NCBI GenBank assembly: GCA_907165275.2
Contig: OU015659.1
Span: 10,334,501 to 10,398,500, forward strand
DNA from: Zygaena filipendulae
Taxonomy: Eukaryota; Arthropoda; Insecta; Lepidoptera; Zygaenidae
Length of the DNA: 64,000 nt
Reading direction: 5' to 3'
Positions 46,122-58,100 of this stretch are shown here, piece by piece (positions within the stretch are counted from its first letter, which is position 1; every line of letters begins with the position of its first letter). The notes below the pieces were generated by a model. That model did no database searches. It saw only the letters and a list, made by a program, of their open reading frames with translations, and was not told the origin of the DNA. A program made the translations under genes and the position numbers.

Positions 46122-49100
46122 GTAATACTTAATAGAACTCCAAAATCAATTATATTATGTAAATTACGCGGGACTTGAACGCGATGTTTTTATTACCTTT
46201 TTTGCCTGACGTTTCGGCTGAGTTGCATCACGCCGTGGTCACAGGCTGACTAAAGCATTGCGGCGTCGATAGCGAGCCGCGCGGGCAGATTCCACATCTA
46301 CCCTCACTGGATGTTCTTTTTTATTAGATGCACTTTTAAGGTCCCTGCACACTACACTCACTCGGTCCGCGTTCACCGCGTCCGCGAAACGTCAGGCAAA
46401 AAAGGTAATAAAAACATCGCGTTCAAGTCCCGCGTAATTTACATAATATAATGTGCTCAAAACGCGAAAATCTAAAAACTCCAAAATCAAGTTGCTTTGG
46501 TCTTGATTTAATTCATAAATAAAGGAGTAATCTTTAGGATTAGTTTCCTTAAGTTCTATAAATCATAAAAATAAATTTGTTCAGGTACATCCTATATTTT
46601 CTTAAACTTTTACTTTTCCTATACTTTAAATTGTACCTATCTATCTATCAACAACATTAATATTGCATCATTAATGCTGAAAAGTTGCATCATCTAAGTT
46701 AAAATATCTCTTCTAAAAAATTGTTTTAAGATATATTTTCTCTCTATAACTAACTATATGGATGCATTTGTGTTACATATAAGTGTATTCTTAATTTTTC
46801 TCATATGTATGTGTATTTATCCTACATAAATTGGCAGATACAGAAAAAGTATCCTTTATTAGAAACTTTTTGGTTTATAGTTAAATTGTTGAGTGGAAGT
46901 GTTAAGATTAAATGGAAGTTATTCCATAAAATCTCATAAAAATAAAAATAGATAATTATGATCATAATTATGATGTATGGTTATTTGGTCTGTTATTTTC
47001 AGGTACTTGTTCAACTGTGGAGAGTGCACACAACGTCTAGCCCATGAGCACAAAGTGAAGCTTTCACGTCTCAACCACATATTCATCACTAGCAAGACTT
47101 GGAACAACATAGGTGGCCTGCCAGGACTTTCCTTGACCTTACAAGATGCTGGTGTTCCAAATATCACTCTTCATGGTCCTGAAGGCTTGGTAAATGATTG
47201 GATTATCTAAAACATGATAGTTTCCCTAATTAGGCGATGGACTGAGTACTTTTAAATATTTTAGTTAGGCTTAATTTGATTGCCCTCTTTCACTGGTGTG
47301 CCTCCCATACAAGCCCAAAGTCCGGCCTGCCTAGCTGAAGCACTTGCTTGTAGAGTATCAAACATTTTTATAAGTATTATACTTATTAAAATATTTGATA
47401 TTCTGTGGCAAGTGTTTTGGCCAGACAGAACAGGCTTTTGGGCTATGGAAATGCCGCCACTGCCTTCTTTATATGTATTCTTCCTGTTTGGAATAGAAGA
47501 ATATACAGGCAGGTTAGTCCAAAAATATAAATACAAAAGCAAAATAAAATATTTTTTCTTAGCTAGAGATATTAAAAAATATCCCATGTAGTTAGTTACA
47601 TTTAAAATTAATTTTGAAATTAATTTATAGAGATTTCTGCAAGAACTATTGTCAATATACAGAGCTGGCACACACTGACGGCACATCATGGCAAAGGATT
47701 TTTTTTTTCAAGATATTTTTATCCTTATTTCATTGAGTTTAGAATTCATATTACTTTATTTCAATACAATTATACCGCCTCACGTCGTGGCATGTCGCAA
47801 CTCGCAGGGCACTGCGGCACGTCGGTCGTGGCGTCCCGCAAATCACATAGGCTACAGGATTATGATAGCTAAACTAATTAATTGAAATAAGGTTTGTAAC
47901 GGGTGCGGCGATGTCTTCGGCGAATGGCGAGTTCAATAGTGAGTGGCTGGGCTTGCTGTGGGACGCCACGACGTGACGCGCCGTGCCGTGCCGTCAGTGT
48001 GCGCCGGCCTTAAGTGTACCTACAATTTTTTTAATTCTTTAATACACAATAGTCATGGAAGGTTGAGTTGCAACACCAAAATTAAGTAGTTGAAAACCCT
48101 GTTAGTGTGTGCTATACATAACATAAAGTTTATGCATAGGTAAAATCTAGCAAATGATCCCCCCAATTCCCAAAAAAATCTGTTTGGGTCTTTGTACCTA
48201 ACAACCTACATATATGTTATAGTTACCTTAGTTTCTATTGAAAATCAATTATTAAAGTAACCTTTTTATACATTTAATATTTTTTAAAGAATCATTGATG
48301 ACATTTTATCCATTTTTAGTTCATCCTGGATAAAATGTCATCAAATGAAAATCAATTATTAAAGTAACCTTTTTTATACATTTAATATTTTTTAAAGAAT
48401 CATTGATGACATTTTATCCAGGATGAACTATACCAAGCCACAAAGAGGTTTGTCATCATGAAAGACATGAATGTCTCTATGGCGAAATGCAACAACAGTG
48501 AGGATTTTGAAGATGAGGTCATGACCGTCAAATATGTTACATTGTGAGTTTCTATCTATATTATTATACCAGGATGTGGTCAACTTTTCAAATACCATGC
48601 AGTCACAAAAGCTTACTCTTACACACGATAAAGCAAAGTCCTTTTCGGAACTCCGAAATTATCGCAAGTGAAACCGCGGAAGACAGCTAATTCTAAATAA
48701 AAAATACTATGTAAAACAATATTTAAAGGCGACTATGAAGTCACTCAAAGTAGCTCAGAGCTACTTGCTTCTTTTGAGAAATTCTATTACATATTCTATG
48801 TCCACTCTACCTCACCCTATACAAATCTTAATTTAGATAGCATGTGAATTTTTTTCCAGAGGGCCTGTGGAAGATATCTTGGACAAGGAGAAGCCGGCGA
48901 AACGGCAGAAGTTGGGCGACACGCACGTGGACAAGTCGCTGGATGAGTTCGTGCACGACGACACCGACTACTACCGAGCCGACGTGCGCCACTTGCACAG
49001 CAAGAAGGAGAAGCCCAAGGGGAAACCTAAAGAGCTTGACAAAGGTTAAATTTAATACAGCCAGTCCATTTTGGTACAGCGGCTGCCTGATGCATTATCA

Positions 49101-52100
49101 GACAGTCCCAGGCAGTCGCCGCAATGGAGGAGGGGTTTATAGTCCGTGCAAATCGGACACTTCCGGCCAGCACATGTTAGCAGGGGTCCGTAAGGGATTT
49201 TCCCCTCCTTGCGTAAAAAAAATCCATGTTGGTCAGATTGCGCAAAGAGAGCAAATTGTCAATAGTTTTTGATTATCAAGATAACATAGATTTGCCATTG
49301 CAACAAAAGTTTGATATTATAGTTATATAGGTGAACTTACTAATATCCAGAGTTGTTCCAGTTAGGTTAGTGAAATGCTTGACGTGTTTCGGCAGATATT
49401 TCTAATAAAAATTTCAATTCAAGTAGTGTAATCTTGCTATATTTTTTTTCTAAAATTCCATAAACTGGGCTAATCTAATAATTTGCTAAGCAATATAAAC
49501 CTATTTGTTAGGCAATACAGGACTTATACTCATTCAAGTCGACAATCTTTAATTGTTATTGCTACAGAAAACTATTTTCATGTCACGTGATCACAAAAAA
49601 TCGTCTAATAAGTATAAGTTCCTTCGTTTTCTATAGCGATAACGATTGTCAACTTGGCTAAGGTGGCTGATCCTAATTAAATAATGTGTTCTTAATTTGT
49701 CTATATTGTCATTTGTGCAGCAGATGCAATGAAGAAAAAAACTGAAAAAGTACTACAAGAGCTACAGAGGCAGACGCAGTGTTCTATCGCTTACATATGT
49801 ACATTAAAGGTATCATAAATCAAAACAAACATATTTAAAAGCTTTGGGCTTTAATTATTTATTGTATTATCCTATCCCGACATAGTTATAAAACAATCTC
49901 TTTGCATAAGCAAAGAAAAAAGCAAAAGCAAAGAAAAGCTGAAAACCAGCGCTGCCGCGTTTTACGCGACGGTATATGCTGAATCGGTGTCCATTTCGGC
50001 ATCACAAAAATTTTAGGCGAATGTTGTAGTGTTAAATTTTGTAAGATATTTTTTAATTTTCTGTGATGCCGAATAAAGATATGTCTATGTCTAAAGAGAT
50101 TTAGAGGTTATTGAATAATCTTATATCCTATTAATCCTACTAATATTATAAATATTAAAGTGTGGATGTCTGGATGCTTGTTACTCAATCACGCAAAAAC
50201 GGCTGAACGGATTTGGATGAAATTTTGCATGCACGTTGTCAGGAGTACAGAGAAGGACATACGGTACTTTTTATCACGGAATTCCCTCGGGAATTCCGAA
50301 ATTAATGCGGGGAACAGCTAATCATCGTAAACTATTGTCAGGGGTACAAAGAAGGACGTAGTGTACTTTTTTCCCGGAATTCCCGCGGGAACTACGAAAT
50401 TACCGCGGATGAAATCGCGGGGGACAGCTAGTTGCATTTATATTTTTTCTGCTGTCAGAAACGGCCGGGCACCCTGATTTTGGAGAAGTGCGTGGAGAAG
50501 GGCGTAAAAACGGGCCCGCTGCTGGGGCAGCTCAAGAGCGGCCTCGACGTGGTGCTGCCCGACGGCACGCTCGTGCTCTCCAAGGACGTGAAGACGCCTG
50601 ATGACCCCGGACCGGTTTTCATAGGTACTGTCAATGAATCCTTACTTATCATCATGGACCAATTAAACAAGTTAGTTTTATTGGTCCATGCTTATCATAT
50701 AAATGCAAATGGGAGATTGTTTGTAATACTTTCACGCCTTAACTACTCCACCGATCGCCATGAAATTTGGCATACACGTAAAGAGTACAGACAAGGATAT
50801 AGGGTAGGTACTTTTTATTTCGGAATTTCCCGCGAAAACTACGAAAATAACGCGGGGAAACCGCGTATATACTACTACGAAAAAAGTGATTCCCTCCCCC
50901 AACTTCATGCCTCCTCACCCCCCGGCACAATGTAGCGATAAGCCTAGAGGTGATCTGTGCTGTGTGTGTGTGTGTGTGTGTGTTGGATAATATCAAAATT
51001 AAACTTTACAAATTTCAAGTGTCAATAGCTTTTTGACTAAAATCGCGTGCATGCTGCTGAGCTGCCGTGTTCTTTGCACGTTTACAATATCAACCTGAAA
51101 ACGGAAATTTTACATCCAAATACAATGTATGGTATGTAACAGTTGTACGAGGTGTGTGTCTCTGATAACTATTTAGAAATACGTAATTTTCGTTTGCCCC
51201 AGTTCTGGAGGTGCCGGAGCTGTCGTATCTCAAGGAGGCGGAGTTCGCGCCGCACTTCAACAACGGCCTCAACCCTCCCGAGAACATCCCCACGCTCATC
51301 GTGCACTACACGCCGCCGCACGTCTTCCACCACCCCACGTGAGTCTGCCATGTACATTACGTTTTATAAAACAAAGCCCTCCACCGCGTCTGTCTTCTGT
51401 CGGTCTGTTTGTTTGCGAGAAACTTAAAAACTACTGAACTAACGAACTACTAACTATACTTATACATCGTGTTAATTAAATTAACTGAAGACCTGATACA
51501 CCCCATTTAAAAAAATAAACAATAATATCATTAAAATATATTTTATGTAGAAAAAATTAATACTTCAAAAGTTATTCAAGATTAGTTTGGAGGTGACCTA
51601 TCTACGAAATTCCAAGCGCTACGCCCGCACCTACCGGTTCGAATTTTTTTGCTGCGGGCGGCGTACGCGACAAATATTGTATTATTATTATTAATACATG
51701 GGCTGATAAAGTGAAAAAATATAACCTACTAGCTGTCCCCCGCGATTTTATCCGCGGTAATTTCGGAGTTCCCGCGGTAATTCCGGGAAAAAAGTGCTGT
51801 AGTTTACAGTGATAAGCAGTTCCCCGCATTAATTCCAGAGTTCCCGCGCGAATTCCGGGATAAAAACTATCCTATCTTTTAAGTTGGACCATATTATAAA
51901 CGGTTACAAAATTTTATCAAAATCCGTTTCGTAGTTTCGGAGTCCATCGCGCACAAACAACGTGACACGTGATTTATATATATTAGATAGATATTAAGAT
52001 ATTAAAACATATTTTGATCGATTCGCTAGTTGATTCTGAGCAAACTACTTTTTAGTTTTCAGTTAATTCATTAACACATTGTATAATATCACGTTTTGTT

Positions 52101-55100
52101 ATATCCATCTAGTTTTTTATGCAAAAAAATGTTTTCTCTTCTATTCTTTGAGAAATCTGTGCATATTTTTTTTTCATATCATATAAGTTATTTCGAAGGT
52201 TTTTCAATTTTTGTGGCCACTTCGACCATTTTAAAGACATTCGTTACGTTCGCGTCGTGTGTCGGCGGGTGCGCCCGCGCAGGTACCGCGCGTTCATGTC
52301 GATGTTCGGGCCGTGCACGCGCCACCTGGTGGTGAACGCGCAGAACGCGTGCCTCGGCTCGGAGGCGGCGCACCGCGCGCAGCACAAGCTGCACCTGCTG
52401 GACGCGGACGTGTTCCCGCTGCTGCGCGACGCGAGCGTGCCCGCCGAGTGGGCGCAGCAGTCGGCCGACGCGCACGCGGCCGCGCACGGCGCCGCCAGCG
52501 CGAGCCCCGTGCGCGCCAAGGGGCTGGAGGAGCTGAAGAATAAGGTACCTACGAGAATGTTCTTTGCATAATAGGCTAGTTTCCTGGGTAAAAAAATCGA
52601 AATTCTATTTAGTCCGTCAGTTAGATAATAAAAAAATAAAAGACACGTATTTTTTGCTTTTTTAAAATAATGGAAATATGCATAGATAAAGCGCATTAAA
52701 GTTTAGGGTGGGGGACTCGTGACGTCACCGCTCGCTATAACGTGCGAACAAACTGTAGCGAGGCGTGACGTCATGTGAAATTTCGACTTGATATATCTCC
52801 GTTATTTTTTGGTTACATAAAAAAAAAAAAATACGTGTCCAATATTTTTTAATAATCTACAAAACGGACTAAAAAAAAAAATTAGGAAACTAGCCTATTG
52901 CATAATTTCACGACCCGATTGGCGCAGAGGTCACCATGCCTACCCGCTGATCAAGGGGTTCCGGGTTCGATTCCCGGTGGGGGTGGACTTTGTGTGATAA
53001 ACACAGGGTTCCATTTTCCAGTCTGGGTGTGTTTATATATCTATAGTATAATATATAAGTAATTCTATGTAGTATACGTATACGTTTGCTTGGCTTCCAC
53101 GACACAAGCTAATAGTAGCTTACTGTGGGATCAAGTAGATCTGTGTGTTGTGATGTGGATTATTATTATTATAATGTAGCCACCAGCGGAGGTCTCGAAA
53201 ACAGTTGTCCAGGGCCCTTATTCACTATAACCATAACACGCCGCGTTAAAGATAGACGTCGCAAAAACTGTCTTTTTAATACAGTTGCTCAAAAAGTGGC
53301 ATATTGCAGGGACGTATAGCGTTCGGGAAGTGGGCTATTACATACCTGAGCTTTTTCTTTACCTTTTCCGAACTCGTGCGTTCTCTTTCCCAACTGTCAA
53401 AAATGGCGAAACGACTTTGACACACATTTTGTATTGCGCAACGTAGGTTTCGTATTACTAATACGACTAGCGCCATCTCTTGATCACAGTTTTTATTATT
53501 TTACTAAATTTCTTCATTTTTTTCGCAACTGTATTAAAAATAGTTGTTCAGTACACGTGCGGAACCGTCATTGCAAAGAGTTCCGACTGTCAACCCTCAC
53601 CTTCGGCTGCGCCTCGGCTTTTGCAATGACAGCCTTTCCGCACTTATAATGAAATATACTATTCCCTCGTAATCAAAGAAGTTTTACTGCAAAAAAATAG
53701 TACATTGTTATCCTAGGGGTGAAAGTAACTTATTTAGTCCCGAGACGGGGTTATAGTATATAATAGATCGAGGGACTAAATAAGTCTTTCTCCCGAGGAT
53801 AACACTGTGCTTTTCATTACGAATGCAAGGAAAGTCAAAATAAAAATAGGAATTAGCTAAAGAAAAAATGAGTGAAGATCGAATAGTCGCTTGACACTTT
53901 CCCACCTATTTCTTTTTCTTTGGCCGGCTAGCTATTCAGCCAGTATTTTTTATTTACATTGTGGCGACCTATAAAAAATATTTTCTTTAATTATTAAGTA
54001 TTATTTAAAGAAAAATAAAAAAATATAAATAGGAATTAGCTTAAGAAAAAGTGAGTGAATTTTATTTTAATTAATACCTACTTAAACTTTACGTTATTTC
54101 AATTTTACATCGCGCTGGCTGTATAGAAAGTTGAAACATGGTTCAATAGAAATGTGAAAATAGACCTAGTTTTTTTTTAATAATTTGACAGTTGTCAGTT
54201 GAAAGCGATTCTCCCTAGGGCTGAAAAGGGTTACTTTCAACCCGCTTCTCAGGCAACTTCAGACCTACTTTCCGAGTATGAGTAATGAAATAGTACATTG
54301 TTATCCTAGGGGTGAAAGTAACCTCGATCTATTGGCGCCCTCGCTACGCTCGGGCGCCAAACCCCGTCTCGGGACTAAATAAGTCTTTCTCCCGAGGGTA
54401 ACACTGTGCTTTTCATTACGAATGCAAGGAAAGTCAAAATAAAAATAGAAATTAGCTAAAGAAAAAATGAGTGAAGATCGGATAGTCGCTTGACACTTTC
54501 CCACCTATTTCTTTTTCTTTGGCCGGCTAGCTATTCAGCCAGTATTTTTTATTTACATTGTGGCGACCTAAAAAAATTATTTTGTTTAATTATTAAGTAT
54601 TAATTAAAGAAAATAAAAAAATATAAATAGGAATTAGCTTAAGAAAAAGTGAGTGAATTTTATTTTAATTAATACCTACTTAAACTTTACGTTATTTCAA
54701 TTTTACATCGCGCTGGCTGTATAGAAAGTTGAAACATGGTTCAATAGAAATGTGAAAATAGACCTAGTTTTTTTTTAATAATTTGACAGTTGTCAGTTGA
54801 AAGCGATTCTCCCTAGGGCTGAAAAGGGTTACTTTCAACCCGCTTCTCAGGCAACTTCAGACCTACTTTCCGAGTATGAGTAATGAAAAATACATTTACA
54901 ACATTTCTTATGGCATAAGGAATATTAATTTCAGTACCTTTGGCATCTAGAACGTTTGGAAATGCGTTTTTGGGACGCGCGTTATGGGCAAGGAATGTTG
55001 TTGGTCATAGTTTGCTTAGCAAATCAGGCCATCAGAATTTTGTTTGCTAACCGTATTGAGCAGTAGTTCCCTATGATATTTTTTAATATCAAAATAAAAA

Positions 55101-58100
55101 AAAATATATCAACTTCGTTGGGTCACAGTTTTTTGTTTTAAAAACTGTCAATTCAGGCACTAAGGATGCAACCACTGAGCAAATATGGATGCAACGGGAG
55201 AAACTGCGGGAGGGTACAGCTAGTTAACCTATAATATCCAATAAATTAAAACGTCTTTACCAAATATAGCTATTAATTTCTTCGACTGCAACAAGGAATC
55301 AATGCATGTTCCATCGCTTGTGTGAGTACAAGTCTTATTAGTAGCGGAGCTCGTAGTTTAGTGTTGCATAGTAGCGAATAATTAGCCAATTCATGTGTCC
55401 ATAGTTTCATAATGTAACTGCAAATAGTAACGATTATATTATATGTATTTTTATATAATAAGTGTTCACCCAGACGCGGGGATAGAATAGGATAGCGATT
55501 AGACTATGCTATTTATGCGTAGATATTTCGGACGATAATCGAATACTGAATCCCCGCATCGATATGTCCCTCGATTAACCTCACACCCTGTATACACGAC
55601 TGCGGCGTCATGTCAGCACCTTACATTTGAAATTGGAACGCGAGAACATAGTCTTTGCCGTTGCCGTTCGGCGCTGGGACCGTTGCGGTGGTGTTTCTAG
55701 ATTGCGCTCGCGCAGTTCCAGAAGATAATAAACGCGAACGGCGCTAGCACCGGCGACGGCGGCGACGCGGCGCCGGCGGCGCCGGACGGCGACCCCGCCA
55801 ACAAGCTGGACGTGATCGCGGGCCGCACGCTCACCGTGTTCCATCTGAGGCCGAAGAAACAACTCGACAGGTGATTAACAACTCGCATTTATTACACAAT
55901 TCAATTCAATTCCTGTATTCTTTTTAGTGCCTCTGACAATATGTAAATATGAAAAATACGGAAACTGATGTTGTAAATGTAAAATAATGGTCACAAACAA
56001 TACATTATAATATCACGGAGGTAGAATAGGATTGGTGGCCTGTGTTCTAAACTAAGCAAACTTGTATCTCAGGTAGGGTTGCCACCCGTACTATATTATA
56101 TAGTAACGTGCTATATTTTAGTCAATTGTACTATATATTATAGAAAAGTAATATAGTACGAAAAATACTATATTTTTATTCCTAATTCAACTGTCACGCT
56201 TTTTATATTAACTGTGACTGGTCTGGAACGCACCCGCAGCGCAGCATAGGGAATTTCAGAACGAAACGCATACGCGACAACAAAACGTCAACTGTCAAAC
56301 TGGCAATTATTTATAGATGAATGCTGCCCGATACATGCTTAAAAATAAATAAGATGTACTATTTTTTCCCTGGATTTCCCAAAAGTACTAAATTGTTGCA
56401 TCTTTTTTCGGAAAAATACTATATTTTTTCCAAAAAAAGGTGGCAACTAATCTCAGGGCTTCAGATTTTTTTTATACATCTGGACCAATCTCGGGCAGCG
56501 TTACTTGACCAGCTTTCTTTCTTTCTATACCGTCTCGCAGATCAGCGGAACCGAAGCTTCACATCCAGGAGTACTACCAGGAGACAATGGACACGGACGG
56601 GTTCGTGGCCAGCCTGGAGCAGTTCCGGCGCGTCGCGGACGCGCTGCGCTACCGGCGCGGCGGCGAGCAGCGCGAGCACCCGAAGGTGGTGTTCCTCGGC
56701 ACCGGCTCGAGCATACCCAGCAAGTCTAGGAACACCAGCGGCATCGCTTTGCAGATAGAGTGAGTGCTTTTTCTTTTGGGTTTCCGTTTTTAGACTGAAA
56801 AGGCTGGAGCCTAGCGCGGCAGATTTTAGAGGCGGCAAGTTTGAGGCCTAAATTTGACAAAAAAACCTGTTTCTTGTGCGATCGTAACTCATCGTTGGGT
56901 TGTCAAAAAAATCTGGGAACTGACACATTGATCCACTAGTACATTTAAAAAAAAAATGCAATCATTTGGAAATAAGGTATCGAAATTTGAATAGTCTACT
57001 GGCAGCAAATGTGTAAATCCGCCTCTAGTGCTGGGAGTACTTAAAAAATAGTATATTTCATTACAAGTGCGGAAAGGCTGTCATTGCAAAGAGTTCCGAC
57101 AAATGTCGACCCGAGCCGAGGCGCAGCCGAAGGTGAGGGTTGACAGTCGGAACTCTTTGCAATGACGGTTCCGCACGTGTACTGAACAACTATTTTTAAT
57201 ACAGTTGCGAAAAAAATGAAGAAATTTAGTAAAATAATAAAAACACAAACTCAACTAAGTTCCAACTGTGATCAAGAGATGGCGCTAGTCGTATTAGTAA
57301 TACGAAACCTACGTTGCGCAATACAAAAAGTGTGTCAAAGTCGTTTCGCCATTTTTGACAGTTGGGAAAGAGAACGCACGAGTTCGGAAAAGGTAAAGAA
57401 AAAGCTCGAGTATGTAATAGCCCACTTCCCGAACGCTATACGTCCCTGCAATATGCCACTTTTTGAGCAACTGTATTAAAAAAGTATTTTCCTACACAAT
57501 ACGTAACATCATAATGATTGTTAACAAAATGGTTGCCACATAGCATAATGTTATCTCACCCCTAGCGGCTGACAGTGTAACTAGTGTAACTATTTTACGT
57601 TACGGTCATGTTTGGCCACAATAAGAAAAAAAGAGATGTTGACTATATCCTCAAACGATTTCTATTCATCGGTAGGACCAGGGGGGCAATTCTCGCACAT
57701 TCGAAGTAGACTCGGACTCGAGATAAAGTTCGAATTCGAACATTAAATCGAGATGAAGTCAAGTTGAGCAATTCTCGACATGTCGACTTCGACATTTCTC
57801 GAATGAAAGCCGTTCGAACTGCTTCGACTGGTCGGAAGCGGTCGAGACGTAAATTTCGAATTCGAATCTTCATAAATGTCCAATAGCGGTGTCGTGCGTG
57901 ACAGTTTCAGAAGTTGTTGTTTTTTATCTATCCCCATCTGGGACAGGCAAGGGACGTTGAGCCATACAGCCAAGTCATATGTTACAGTTTTAGAAGTTTA
58001 TTATGTATTAGTAAATATACTCCGTATTAAGTGTTATGGTGGTAATTAACTGCAACTTCATAGCTTAAAGTTCCGATTAAGCATCGAAATGCATATCAGC

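Noticed and set aside
47688..47885. 65-codon ORF in RNase Z intron 2
   Set aside because: It starts in a T-run and ends in a degenerate foldback; no coding signal.
53276..53476. Shared ORF in the inverted repeat pair as a conserved peptide gene
   Set aside because: Both copies are near-identical in DNA, so amino acid similarity says nothing about selection.
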